From Clostridia bacterium (lineage in GTDB: Bacteria > Bacillota > Clostridia > Oscillospirales > Acutalibacteraceae): 49,339 nucleotides of DNA. Within the stretch, counting starts at the first letter, position 1. Every line of letters starts with the position of its first letter. The stretch covers positions 1 to 49,339 of the forward strand of contig JAFQFZ010000002.1 of NCBI GenBank assembly GCA_017398425.1, given 5' to 3'. This document shows, piece by piece, positions 22,063-30,401 of this stretch. A program made the position numbers and the translations under genes. The notes under the pieces are model-generated. The model saw only the letters and a list, made by a program, of their open reading frames with translations. It did no database searches and was not told the DNA's origin.

Positions 22063-22732
22063 GCGCGAAGCGATGGTGCTCGGTGAGGAAGCGGTGGAGC
22101 GTCTGCATCGCGCGAAGGTCGCAGTGTTCGGTGTGGGCGGTGTCGGCTCCTACACGGTGGAGGCGCTTGCGCGCGCAGGAGTCGGGCATCTGCTTCTTGT
22201 AGATAACGATACCGTCAGCGTTACGAACATCAACCGTCAACTCATTGCGCTCCATTCCACCGTCGGACGCCCGAAAGTGGAGGTCGCCGCCGAACGCATC
22301 CGCGATATCTATCCCGAGTGCGATGTGCAAACCAAGGCATTGTTTTATACTCCCGAAACCGCCGATGAGATCGATCTGTCCGACTGTGACTACATCGTCG
22401 ACGCGGTCGACACCGTCGCGGCAAAGCTCGAGCTGATCGTGCGCGCGAATGCATTGTCCGTTCCGATCCTGTCGTGCATGGGTGCAGGCAACAAACTCGA
22501 TGCGACGCGGTTTGAAGTGACGGACGTCTTCAAAACGAGCGTCTGTCCCTTAGCGCGCGTGATGCGCCGCGAACTGCGCGTGCGCGGGATCAAGGCGTGC
22601 AAGGTGGTCTATTCCACCGAAGAGCCGATCCTTTCGTCCGAGGGACGGCGCGTCCCCGGCAGTGTGTCCTTTGTACCGTCGGTCGCGGGACTCATCGCCG
22701 CCGGCGAAGTCATCAAAGAGTTGTGTAAATAA
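22046..22732 (+). CDS. tcdA: tRNA threonylcarbamoyladenosine dehydratase TcdA (E1-like, ThiF family)
   Basis: TcdA cyclises t6A37 to ct6A with ATP, acting after the TsaB/TsaE pathway encoded at 9.9-11.1 kb. The 228-residue product has the nucleotide-binding GVGGVGS at 29-35, LVDNDTVSVTNINRQ (the adenylating Asp and Arg region), and YIVDAVDTVAAK. Downstream SCMGAGNKLD and PGSVSFVPSVAGL are typical of TcdA/HesA rather than ThiF/MoeB. The zinc Cys pairs of ThiF are absent. It overlaps the TtcA-like gene and is followed by a duplicated terminator module. Confidence 0.9.
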   Translation: MKEQFEREAMVLGEEAVERLHRAKVAVFGVGGVGSYTVEALARAGVGHLLLVDNDTVSVTNINRQLIALHSTVGRPKVEVAAERIRDIYPECDVQTKALFYTPETADEIDLSDCDYIVDAVDTVAAKLELIVRANALSVPILSCMGAGNKLDATRFEVTDVFKTSVCPLARVMRRELRVRGIKACKVVYSTEEPILSSEGRRVPGSVSFVPSVAGLIAAGEVIKELCK

Positions 22733-22733
22733 G

Positions 22734-22983
22734 AAAAAACCTCAAACCATCGGAATTTGCGTTTTGACGGTTTGAAGGGCGGAAAAAGTCTCAAAGCCGA
22801 GGAAACCGAAGGCGTAGGCGTACAACAGTACGGTAGTCCTTCGGTTGACGACGGAAGTCAAAACGCCTTGCGAAGCAAGAGCGGGAGTATCCCGAACGAT
22901 CCCCGTTTTGTTTATGCCTCATATAGGAACGCATACAAAATAAAAAACCTCAAACCATCAGAATTTGCGTTTTGACGGTTTGA
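22734..22983. repeat. Duplicated terminator module: 42-bp direct repeat flanking a 166-bp hairpin-rich insert
   Basis: The sequence 22734-22775 recurs at 22942-22983 with one mismatch (G22752 against A22960), a period of 208 bases. Each copy carries the arms of a terminator hairpin (CCTCAAACC/GGTTTGAGG in the second copy, which also has the T run). The 166 bases between them contain short hairpins such as CTTGC-GAA-GCAAG (22867-22879) and cggga-gta-tcccg, plus an imperfect inverted repeat around TTTATGC/GCATACAAAA (about 22907-22940). No convincing ORF is present. The second copy serves as the terminator for tcdA (+) and murC (-). Confidence 0.75.
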
Positions 22984-22990
22984 GGCTTTT

Positions 22991-24352
22991 TTACTTTAAT
23001 CGGTCGCGGATCATGCGTGCGCAGTAGTAAACATTGCCGCCGCCCATCGTAACGACCAGATCGCCCTCTTCGGCGTTTCGGATGATGTAATCGGTGATAG
23101 CGGGGAAGTCTGCAAGATACACACCGTTGTCCATTTTCGCAGTGATCTGGTCGGAATGGACGTTCCATGTGTTCTGCTCGCGCGAACCCATGATGTCGCT
23201 CACGACGGCGGTGTCTGCGATGGACAGCGCTTTGGCGAAATCGTCCAGATGGCGCGCGGTGCGCGAGAAGGTAAACGGCTGGAAGATCGCCCACACACGG
23301 CGATAGCCCATTGCTTTGGCGGAGGTGAGCGTCGCGGTGATCTCGGTGGGGTGGTGGGCATAATCGTCGGCGATGGTGATGCCCTTGAAGGTTCCGAGGA
23401 ACTCAAAGCGGCGTCCCGCGCCGCGGAAATCGGCAATACCGTCGGCGATCGCCTCGGGCGACACACCGCACAAATGCGCCGCCGCAATGGCGGTAAGTGC
23501 GTTGAATACGTGATGACGACCGGGGATGCCCAGCGTCACCGCCACGAAGAATGCACCGTTGTGGTAGCAATCAAAGCGGAAATACGAATCCTCGCAGGTG
23601 ATGTTCTTGGCCTGCCATTCAGAGCCGTCTGTGAGACCGCAGGTGATAACGGGCTTGTCGAGCCCTTCAATAGCCTTGAGGGTATTTGCATCGTCGGCGT
23701 TGACGATCAGCGTGCCGCACAGCTCCGAAAATTTGCGAAACGACGCGATCACACCCTCAAGCGAGCCGAAGTATTCCAGATGGTCGGCGTCGACGTTCAA
23801 AATGATGCCGACAGCGGGACGCATCGAAAGATAGTGATCTTGGAATTCGCACGCCTCGCACACCATCGTGTCCGATTTGCCTGCACGACCGTTCGCGCCG
23901 ATGAGCGGCAGACGACCGCCGATGAACACCGACGGATCGAGATCCGCTTTGAGAAGCGTGTGGGACAGCATAGACGACGTGGAGGTCTTTCCGTGCGTAC
24001 CCGCCACAGCAATGGTGTTGCCGTAGCGACGGGTGATCTCGCCGAGCAACGCGCCGCGCTCGATGGTCGGTACCCCCTGTGCGTTTGCCGCGCAAAGCTC
24101 GGGGTTGTCACTGCTGACCGCCGACGTGTAGACCAGCAATTCGCTGTCGCCGAGGTTTTCTGCCGCGTGACCGCGATAGATATGGATGCCGAGTCCTTCG
24201 AGACGATGGATGTTGTCCGATTCGCCCCAGTCCGAACCCGTGATGATGTAACCCTGTTCGTGCAGGATCTCTGCAAGCGGGCTCATGCCCGAACCGCCGA
24301 TACCGACGAAGTGTACGCGCTTGATGTGATCCAACGTGCCGGATGATTGCAT
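22991..24352 (-). CDS. murC: UDP-N-acetylmuramate--L-alanine ligase
   Basis: MurC adds L-alanine to UDP-MurNAc, the first step of the peptidoglycan stem peptide, in the cytoplasm. The 453-residue protein has the N-terminal GIGGSGMS (17-24), the ATP-binding GTHGKTSTS (118-126), the central NVDADHLEYF, and DDYAHHPTEI in the C-terminal domain. AAAGGAGGAG precedes the ATG. It stands alone, not in a mur cluster, between the repeat module and a divergent oxidoreductase. Confidence 0.97.
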   Translation of the reverse strand: MQSSGTLDHIKRVHFVGIGGSGMSPLAEILHEQGYIITGSDWGESDNIHRLEGLGIHIYRGHAAENLGDSELLVYTSAVSSDNPELCAANAQGVPTIERGALLGEITRRYGNTIAVAGTHGKTSTSSMLSHTLLKADLDPSVFIGGRLPLIGANGRAGKSDTMVCEACEFQDHYLSMRPAVGIILNVDADHLEYFGSLEGVIASFRKFSELCGTLIVNADDANTLKAIEGLDKPVITCGLTDGSEWQAKNITCEDSYFRFDCYHNGAFFVAVTLGIPGRHHVFNALTAIAAAHLCGVSPEAIADGIADFRGAGRRFEFLGTFKGITIADDYAHHPTEITATLTSAKAMGYRRVWAIFQPFTFSRTARHLDDFAKALSIADTAVVSDIMGSREQNTWNVHSDQITAKMDNGVYLADFPAITDYIIRNAEEGDLVVTMGGGNVYYCARMIRDRLK

Positions 24353-24467
24353 GGATAGCTCCTCCTTTGGTGACGTTCCTATATCTTGTATTATATGGCG
24401 TATCGATAAAAAAGAAAAGATGTTTTTGCATTTTTTTACAAAATTTCGCGTTCACCTCGAATGCACA

Positions 24468-24496
24468 TTGACTTTCCGTTGCCTGCATGATAGACT
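24468..24496 (+). promoter_or_regulatory. Promoter of the Gfo/Idh/MocA oxidoreductase gene
   Basis: TTGACT (24468-24473), a 17-bp spacer and TAGACT (24491-24496) lie 39 bases before the start codon. Confidence 0.7.
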
Positions 24497-24535
24497 GAAA
24501 ACGTAGTTTACATTAACTTTTGGGAGGTTTATCCT

Positions 24536-25600
24536 ATGAGCGAAAAGATCAAAGTCGGTATCATCGGTGTCGGCAGCATTTCTCACAGCCACATCGTCGG
24601 TTACCTTGCGAATCCCAACGTGGAACTGTACGCATTTTGCGATATCAACGAGAAACAGCTCCAAGAGATGGGCAAGACCTACAACGTGGAACGCCTGTTC
24701 ACGAGCGCGGAAGAAATGCTGGCTCTGCCGGAGATCGACGCGGTGAGCGTTTGCACCTGGAACGCGGCGCACGCGCCGTGCACCATTGCCGCCCTCAACG
24801 CCGGCAAGCACGTCCTGTGTGAGAAGCCGATGGCGATGAGCGTGGAGGAAGGCAAGGCGATGCAAGAAGCCGCCGAGAAGAACGGCAAGCTGCTCATGAT
24901 CGGCTTTGTCCGTCGCTACGGCAACGACTGCGCCATCCTCAAGGATTTCATCGACAACGGCAACTTCGGTGATCTGTATTATACCAAAGCCACCTACCTG
25001 CGCCGCAACGGCAACCCCGGCGGCTGGTTCGGTGATCGTCGCTATTCGGGCGGCGGTCCGCTGATCGACCTCGGCGTGCACGTCATCGACCTGGTGCGTT
25101 ACCTGCTCGGCAATCCGAAACCCGTATCGGTGTATGCGGCGACCTTCCAAAAGCTGCTCGACCGTCCCGGTATCAAAGACAAGGCGGCATACACGCCGTC
25201 TCATGCGATCCCCGATCTGAAGTGTGACGTCGAAGATCTCGCCACCGCGATCATTCGTTTTGACAACGGCGCGGTGCTCAACGTGGAGGCGAGCTTCAGC
25301 CTGAACGTCAAGCAGGACAGCGGCTCCATCGAGCTGTTCGGCACCAAGGCGGGCGCGAAGATCGATCCTGAGCTTGAGATGTTTACCGACATCAACAACT
25401 ACATGGCGAACGTCAACCTCTGCATGCCGACGGCGCTGTCGTTTGACGGTCTGTTCACCAACGAGATCGCACACTTTGTCGATTGCGTCCGTGAGGGCAA
25501 GACCTGCGTCTCGCCCGCGGCGGACGGCGTCGAAATGATGCGTATCCTCGAAGCGGCTTACGAGTCCGCGCGCACCGGTCACGAAGTGGTGCTCGACTGA
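24536..25600 (+). CDS. Gfo/Idh/MocA family NAD(P)-dependent oxidoreductase
   Basis: This 354-residue dehydrogenase probably acts on a sugar or cyclitol. The N-terminal Rossmann fold has VGIIGVGSISHSH and an acidic residue ending the second strand (FCDINEKQ). The catalytic EKP motif is in VLCEKPMA (about residue 98), and the C-terminal domain carries GGGPLIDLGVHVIDLVRYLLG with the conserved Asp/His. It is monocistronic with its own promoter and terminator, so its neighbours do not reveal the substrate. Confidence 0.9.
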   Translation: MSEKIKVGIIGVGSISHSHIVGYLANPNVELYAFCDINEKQLQEMGKTYNVERLFTSAEEMLALPEIDAVSVCTWNAAHAPCTIAALNAGKHVLCEKPMAMSVEEGKAMQEAAEKNGKLLMIGFVRRYGNDCAILKDFIDNGNFGDLYYTKATYLRRNGNPGGWFGDRRYSGGGPLIDLGVHVIDLVRYLLGNPKPVSVYAATFQKLLDRPGIKDKAAYTPSHAIPDLKCDVEDLATAIIRFDNGAVLNVEASFSLNVKQDSGSIELFGTKAGAKIDPELEMFTDINNYMANVNLCMPTALSFDGLFTNEIAHFVDCVREGKTCVSPAADGVEMMRILEAAYESARTGHEVVLD

Positions 25601-25610
25601 TAGGAAACAA

Positions 25611-25643
25611 AAAAGAACCGTTCCGCGGAACGGTTCTTTTTTT
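25611..25643. terminator. Bidirectional terminator between the oxidoreductase and mgtE
   Basis: A perfect palindrome of two 15-base arms (aaaagaaccgttccg and its complement, 25611-25640) is followed by further T residues. It serves both convergent genes. Confidence 0.9.
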
Positions 25644-25654
25644 ACTCTCATTTT

Positions 25655-27034
25655 TCAAATCCCGAGCATCATCGAAGCGATTTGGAAATAGACGACCAAC
25701 GTCAGAGCGTCCACAATGGTGGTGATGAAGGGACTCGCCATCACCGCCGGGTCAAAACCGATCTTTTTGGCGAGCATCGGCAAAGCACAGCCGATGACCT
25801 TCGCCGCGATGACCGCCACGACCAGCGTCAGCGAAATGACCAGCGCGACTTCCCAGGTGACGGATGGGTTCGTTTGCGCATCGATCAGCAGGAGTTTTGC
25901 AAAGTTGACCAACGCCAGCACCGCACCGCAGAGGAGCGAAATGCGGAATTCCTTCCACATAACGCGCGGCAGATCGCGAAACTCGATTTCATCCAGCGAC
26001 AAACCGCGCGTAACGGTGACGGAAGCCTGCGAGCCGCTGTTGCCGGCGGTGTTCATCAGCATCGGAATGAAGGCGGTCAGGATAACAAAGCGTCCGAGCG
26101 CTTCTTCGTAGGCGGTGATGATGTATCCGGTGAAGGTGGCGGACAGCATGAGAAGCGTCAGCCACGGGATGCGTGACAAGAATGTCTTGAACACGCTTGT
26201 TTTCAAATAGGGTTTATCACTCGGCGAGATGGCGGCCATCTTTTCGATGTCTTCGGTCGCCTCTTCCTGCAAAACGTCGATTGCGTCGTCAACGGTGATG
26301 ATACCGACCAGGCGATTTTCCGTGTCCACGACGGGGAGCGCCAGAAAGTCGTATTTGTTGAACATCTGTGCCGTCGCTTCCTGATCCTCGTGGGTGGTAA
26401 CGCTGATGACGTTATCCTCCATGATGTCCTCGATGAGCGCGTCGCTGTCCGAGAGAAGGAGGGTCTTGGCGGAGACCATACCGATAAGGCGGCGGTCGTT
26501 TTCGGTGACGTAGCAGGTGTAGATGGTCTCCTTGTCGATGCCGGTACGACGGATGTTGACAAACGCTTCCTCCACCGTCATGTCGCGCTTGAGGCGAACA
26601 AACTCGGTGGTCATAAGACTACCGGCGCTGTCTTCGGGGTAATGGAGGATCTGGTTGATGCTGTGGCGCATCTCCGACGGCGCAACCGTCAGGATGCGGT
26701 GCACCACGGAGGCGGGCATTTCCTCGATCATATCGACGGTATCGTCGATGTACAGCTCGTCCAAGACTTCCTTAAGCTCCTGGTCGCTCAGTACGCGAAT
26801 GAGGCGTTCTTGCGCGTCGCTGTCGAAATAAGCAAACACCTCGGCGGCGACCTCTTTGGGCAGGATGCGGAACACGAGCGGCAGTTTTTCCTGCGGCAAG
26901 TCTTCAAGCAACTGCGCGATATCGGCGCAGTTGATATCCTCGAACACCTCGCGCAATTCGAGATAATGACGAGCCGTGAGCAAATCGGTGATTTGTTCAA
27001 GCTGCTGTTCGTACAATTCTTCTTGGGTTGGCAT
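25655..27034 (-). CDS. mgtE: Magnesium transporter MgtE
   Basis: MgtE is a Mg2+-gated magnesium channel. The 459-residue product has the cytoplasmic N domain (about 1-130, with LEDLPQEKLPLVFRIL), two CBS domains (about 135-255, including LMTTEFVRLKRDMTVEEA and LVGIITVDDAIDVL), a linker helix, and five C-terminal membrane helices. The pore helix carries the family motif PMLMNTAGNSGSQASVTVTRGL. ATG 27034 has AAGGGAG upstream. The 5' leader (27035 to about 27216) encodes a 26-residue peptide with alternative hairpins and may control expression; I see no M-box. Confidence 0.97.
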   Translation of the reverse strand: MPTQEELYEQQLEQITDLLTARHYLELREVFEDINCADIAQLLEDLPQEKLPLVFRILPKEVAAEVFAYFDSDAQERLIRVLSDQELKEVLDELYIDDTVDMIEEMPASVVHRILTVAPSEMRHSINQILHYPEDSAGSLMTTEFVRLKRDMTVEEAFVNIRRTGIDKETIYTCYVTENDRRLIGMVSAKTLLLSDSDALIEDIMEDNVISVTTHEDQEATAQMFNKYDFLALPVVDTENRLVGIITVDDAIDVLQEEATEDIEKMAAISPSDKPYLKTSVFKTFLSRIPWLTLLMLSATFTGYIITAYEEALGRFVILTAFIPMLMNTAGNSGSQASVTVTRGLSLDEIEFRDLPRVMWKEFRISLLCGAVLALVNFAKLLLIDAQTNPSVTWEVALVISLTLVVAVIAAKVIGCALPMLAKKIGFDPAVMASPFITTIVDALTLVVYFQIASMMLGI

Positions 27035-27085
27035 GGGTGTTCACTCCCTTTCAAAGCATGATAGTATGGGAGCAGAACAAAACCG

Positions 27086-27166
27086 TTAACCGTTGTGCGT
27101 GTGAGCAACGCAGAACCGTTGCTCGGTGCATTGCGGAGGCTTTGTACTGCCGCTGACGGACTCCAT
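27086..27166 (-). CDS. Putative 26-residue leader peptide of mgtE
   Basis: An ATG at 27166 follows GGAG at 8 nt and opens a 26-codon frame, MESVSGSTKPPQC...AHTHNG, ending 51 bases before mgtE. It contains Lys-Pro-Pro and a His-rich tail. Its coding sequence includes one arm of two competing hairpins. The position and good ribosome binding site suggest it is translated as a sensor of ribosome speed or Mg2+, by analogy with the Pro-containing mgtL and mgtA leaders of enterobacteria (inference only; no sequence similarity claimed). Confidence 0.5.
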   Translation of the reverse strand: MESVSGSTKPPQCTEQRFCVAHTHNG

Positions 27167-27175
27167 GTTGCTCAC
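27101..27175 (-). promoter_or_regulatory. Mutually exclusive hairpins in the mgtE leader
   Basis: Segment 27101-27109 is a perfect 9-base complement of 27167-27175, just before the leader-peptide ATG and touching its ribosome binding site. The overlapping segment 27103-27110 can instead pair with 27117-27124 (8 bp, 6-nt loop). Only one of these helices can form at a time, the arrangement expected of an attenuator or translational switch. Confidence 0.5.
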
Positions 27176-27222
27176 TCCTTTTGCGGAAAAATGGTGGTGT
27201 GCGCTACGCGCAATATGCTTAT

Positions 27223-27252
27223 ATTTTACGCCGTTTTGGGAGGGTTTGTCAA
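27223..27252 (-). promoter_or_regulatory. Promoter of the mgtE leader transcript
   Basis: On the minus strand, TTGACA (27252-27247), an 18-bp spacer and TAAAAT (27228-27223) lie 57 bases upstream of the leader-peptide start. Confidence 0.65.
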
Positions 27253-27355
27253 TTCTTGCACGTAAAAAAAGTAAAAAAATTTCCGTTTGCACCTTTTCGT
27301 CGCGCGGAAAACATGGTATACTGAAAAAAAGCTACGAAAAAGGAGAACGACGATC

Positions 27356-27775
27356 GTGAGGAAAGAAAAATCGTGCGGCGCTCTTGTGGTGCGCCGCGGT
27401 GCAGAGTCTCCCGAAATTTTGCTCATCAAACACAACGGTGGTCATTGGGCGTTTCCGAAAGGACACATGGAAGCGGGCGAAACCGAAGAGGAGACGGCGT
27501 TGCGTGAGGTGCAGGAGGAAACGGGACTCACCGTGAAACTCGACACGCGCTACCGCGAAATGGTGACTTTTTCGCCCGCACCGCGTACAATGAAGGACGT
27601 GGTGTATTTTGCGGCGACGGTGCTCAGCGGCACCGAAACTCCGCAATTGACCGAAGTGAGCGACGTGCGTTGGGTGCCGTTCGACGAAGCGCACAAGTTC
27701 ATCACGTTTGAAAACGACTGCCACTTGTTCGAAAAAATGCGCGAATTTACCGCACGGTATGCATTGCTTGATTGA
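27356..27775 (+). CDS. Nudix hydrolase
   Basis: This 139-residue protein cleaves a nucleoside diphosphate linked to another group. The Nudix box is complete: [23 protein letters not shown] spans about residues 37-59, with the metal-binding REVQEE core. The beginning ([25 protein letters not shown]) resembles diadenosine polyphosphate or bis(5'-nucleosyl)-tetraphosphate hydrolases. I chose GTG at 27356 with AAGGAG upstream; the open frame upstream lies in the promoter region. The exact substrate is not determined. Confidence 0.88.
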   Translation: MRKEKSCGALVVRRGAESPEILLIKHNGGHWAFPKGHMEAGETEEETALREVQEETGLTVKLDTRYREMVTFSPAPRTMKDVVYFAATVLSGTETPQLTEVSDVRWVPFDEAHKFITFENDCHLFEKMREFTARYALLD

Positions 27776-27776
27776 A

Positions 27777-27815
27777 AAAAGAGCCGCTTGGAGATTATCT
27801 CAAGCGGCTCTTTTT
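27777..27815. terminator. Bidirectional terminator after the Nudix gene
   Basis: gagccgcttg and caagcggctc arms with A-runs before and T-runs after; it faces the minus-strand membrane protein gene. Confidence 0.88.
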
Positions 27816-27823
27816 ATATGTGT

Positions 27824-28924
27824 TTACTGCAAGGTGTTTTGTTCGTCTTCGATCTCGGCAAGCAGATCGTCGATCGACGGAGGCGTCGCATCGGTCGGTT
27901 GCACGTCGGGAAGCGGCTCAACCGAGGGCGCAGGAACCGTCGTTTCCTCATCCCGGACTTCAGGGACACATTCGACCTTCGGCTCCAGCGTCGGGAGAAG
28001 CTGATCCGGCGAAAACGGCGGATCCAGCGGATCGTAGGGTTTTTGCGGTTCGCTCCACGCAGTCGGGGCATCCGCGTTTTCGGTCGTTGCAACGGGCTCC
28101 GCTTCGTGCGCTTTGGAGAAGACCTGCATCGCGGCAAATACGAGCGCCGTCAAACCGATCACGCCGTCGACAATGACGGTCATCAGATCGTGGATGGACA
28201 GATTGCTGACGTTATTGGTCACCACCAGATGGGAGATCGTGGCGGGGATGCTCGAGATGGAGGTCATCGCCGTGCACAACGCCAGAATGGGGAGACCGTT
28301 GTGGGGCTTTTTGCCGATGCCGGACATCGCGCGCGCAAATTGCAGGAAGAAGAGCGACGCAAACACCAGTGTGGCAAAATCAAAGAAATTTTTGGAGATG
28401 TCAATGGTGCTGGCGTAGGAGATCTCATAGCGCGCCAGACGGAACCACATCCACAGCGCGGGGCAAAGCGACAACCACTTCAAAAGTGTGGAGTCCGCTG
28501 TCTTGGCGGACATCCAGCGAAAACCGAGCAGAACCAGATACAGACCGCCCAACACTTCGAACGCGATCACGGACGCGGCCAGCGTCAGATCCATGGCGGT
28601 CGGCTCATGGTTTTGATCAAACATAGTTTCGATGGCAAACACGTCCGTTACGGCCGTCAGCGCCATCACAGCACCGCCGAAGGTGGCGATCCAGCCGCAC
28701 GGCGTGCTCCAACCGGAGTGCGGTTGCGTGGGGGTCGGTTTGCGCGAGATGAACAGTGCCAACACCGCCACCGCCGCAATGCCGAACAACACGGAGCATA
28801 CAACGGGCATCTCCATGCCGAATACGGTGAGATGCGGAAGGACGGGGATCTCCTTAATACGGAGAACCGCCAACAGGAGCGTCGCACCGACGGCGCTCCA
28901 AAATGCAATCTTACGACGAGTCAC
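27824..28924 (-). CDS. Polytopic membrane protein with acidic Pro-rich tail, function unknown
   Basis: I do not recognise this 366-residue protein. About seven or eight hydrophobic helices cover residues 8-265, with short charged loops. They are followed by a soluble tail of about 100 residues rich in Pro, Glu, Asp and Thr that ends in a predicted acidic helix (SIDDLLAEIEDEQNTLQ). The start lies 18 bases after the citrate synthase stop, so the two are cotranscribed. The tail might be a protein-interaction arm or simply a disordered segment. No catalytic motif is visible. Confidence 0.8.
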   Translation of the reverse strand: MTRRKIAFWSAVGATLLLAVLRIKEIPVLPHLTVFGMEMPVVCSVLFGIAAVAVLALFISRKPTPTQPHSGWSTPCGWIATFGGAVMALTAVTDVFAIETMFDQNHEPTAMDLTLAASVIAFEVLGGLYLVLLGFRWMSAKTADSTLLKWLSLCPALWMWFRLARYEISYASTIDISKNFFDFATLVFASLFFLQFARAMSGIGKKPHNGLPILALCTAMTSISSIPATISHLVVTNNVSNLSIHDLMTVIVDGVIGLTALVFAAMQVFSKAHEAEPVATTENADAPTAWSEPQKPYDPLDPPFSPDQLLPTLEPKVECVPEVRDEETTVPAPSVEPLPDVQPTDATPPSIDDLLAEIEDEQNTLQ

Positions 28925-28942
28925 GAAAAACCCTCCTTCGAA

Positions 28943-30304
28943 TCAGCGGTCATCGAGCGACACATACGGTTGCTCGGGCATGACCGATTTATAGGCGGGA
29001 CGGATGATGCGACGGCAGGTGTACAGCTCTTCCATACGATGCGCGCACCAACCGGCCATACGCGCCACGGCAAACAGCGGCGTGAACAGTTCGGGCGGAA
29101 TGCGCAACGCGCGGTACACCAGACCCGAGTACATATCGACGTTCGCGCACAGCGCTTTGTCGATACCGCGCACCTCGGCCAGTACGTCGGGGGCGAGCTT
29201 TTCAATGGTTTCAAGCAGTCGGAATTCGCGACCGAAGCCCTGCTTTTCCGCAAGGGGATAGGCGGTTTTCTTAAGCAGCACCGCGCGAGGGTCGGACATG
29301 GTGTACACGGCGTGTCCCATGCCGTAGATCAAGCCGCTGCCGTCGCCGGCCTCGCCGCGGGCGATCTTTGTCAGAAATGCGCGGACCTCGTCTTCGTCTT
29401 CCCAGTTTTTGACGTTTTGCTTGACGGCGTCTTGCATCTGCGTCACCTTGGCGTTGGCACCGCCGTGGCGCGGACCTTTGAGCGAACCGATCGCCGCGCC
29501 GATCGCGGAGTAAATATCCGTGCCCGACGAGCTGAGGACGCGCGTGGTGAAGGTGGAGTTGTTGCCGCCGCCGTGTTCGGCGTGAAGGATGAGGCACAAA
29601 TCGAGCAACAGCGCTTCTTCGTGCGTGAACTGCGAATCGTCACGCAGGGAATAGAGGATGGATTCCGAAGTGGAAAGACCGTCTTTGAACGGATGGAACA
29701 CCATCACGTCGTTGTCGTAATACCGACGCTTGACCTGGTAGGCGTACGCCATGATGGTGGGCATGGCGGCGATGAGCTGGATGGATTGCTGCAACGTGTT
29801 TTCCATCGAGGTATCATCGGGGTTGTCGTCGTAGGAGTAGAGCGTCATGACCGCGCGCGCCATTTTGTTCATGATGTTCGGGGAGGGCGCTTTGAGGATG
29901 ATATCCTCCGCAAAATACTCGGGCAGATCGCGGTAAGAGGACAACAGGCTCTGGAAGCCCGCAAGCTGAGCTTTGTTCGGGAGCTTGCCGAACAGCAACA
30001 GCCACACCGTCTCTTCAAAGCCGAAGCGCGCTTCCTTTTGGCAGCCTTCCACCAGATCGTAAATGTCGATGCCGCGATAGATCAAACGACCGGGAACGGG
30101 CGATTTTTCACCCTCGTTCATGACGTAACCGTGCACGTTGCACACTTTGGTCAAGCCGGCCATAACGCCGCTACCGTCGCTGTTACGCAGACCGCGTTTG
30201 ACTTCGGTCTTGTTGCGTGAAGCGTCGATGGTGGTATTTTTTTGAAGCTCGCCGCATAACTCTTCTAATGTGGTGCGAGAAAACTCGCGATTGGATTTGT
30301 TCAC
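28943..30304 (-). CDS. gltA: Citrate synthase
   Basis: This enzyme condenses oxaloacetate with acetyl-CoA to citrate. The 453-residue protein has the catalytic histidines in ILHAEHGGGNNS and GMGHAVYTMSDPRA, the Asp in CANVDMYSGLVYRAL, and SLKGPRHGGAN (CoA/substrate region). Its N-terminal extension of about 50 residues resembles the long clostridial citrate synthases, which give 2-oxoglutarate for glutamate synthesis rather than run a full cycle (inference). No aconitase or isocitrate dehydrogenase lies nearby. A perfect consensus promoter precedes it, so expression is likely high. Confidence 0.96.
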   Translation of the reverse strand: MNKSNREFSRTTLEELCGELQKNTTIDASRNKTEVKRGLRNSDGSGVMAGLTKVCNVHGYVMNEGEKSPVPGRLIYRGIDIYDLVEGCQKEARFGFEETVWLLLFGKLPNKAQLAGFQSLLSSYRDLPEYFAEDIILKAPSPNIMNKMARAVMTLYSYDDNPDDTSMENTLQQSIQLIAAMPTIMAYAYQVKRRYYDNDVMVFHPFKDGLSTSESILYSLRDDSQFTHEEALLLDLCLILHAEHGGGNNSTFTTRVLSSSGTDIYSAIGAAIGSLKGPRHGGANAKVTQMQDAVKQNVKNWEDEDEVRAFLTKIARGEAGDGSGLIYGMGHAVYTMSDPRAVLLKKTAYPLAEKQGFGREFRLLETIEKLAPDVLAEVRGIDKALCANVDMYSGLVYRALRIPPELFTPLFAVARMAGWCAHRMEELYTCRRIIRPAYKSVMPEQPYVSLDDR

Positions 30305-30354
30305 AATCGGTTCCTCCGATCTATATAAAGTGTAATTGTAGGCATATTTATTTT

Positions 30355-30383
30355 ATTATAAAAGGAATACTTTACAATGTCAA
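30355..30383 (-). promoter_or_regulatory. Consensus promoter of gltA
   Basis: On the minus strand, TTGACA (30383-30378), a 17-bp spacer and TATAAT (30360-30355) match the sigma-A consensus at all twelve positions. The start codon of gltA is 51 bases downstream. Confidence 0.9.
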
Positions 30384-30401
30384 GAGAAAGGATGAGACAA
30401 T

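Noticed and set aside
22734-22983. CRISPR array
   Set aside because: Only two repeat units with a single 166-base spacer, containing terminator arms, and no cas genes nearby.
27035-27250. An M-box (ykoK) magnesium riboswitch upstream of mgtE
   Set aside because: None of the conserved M-box segments could be found; only a short leader ORF and alternative hairpins are seen.
27788-30220. An 810-codon open frame antisense to gltA and the membrane protein
   Set aside because: Both minus-strand genes are well supported (gltA motifs and consensus promoter); the plus-strand frame starts inside a terminator and shows no domain.
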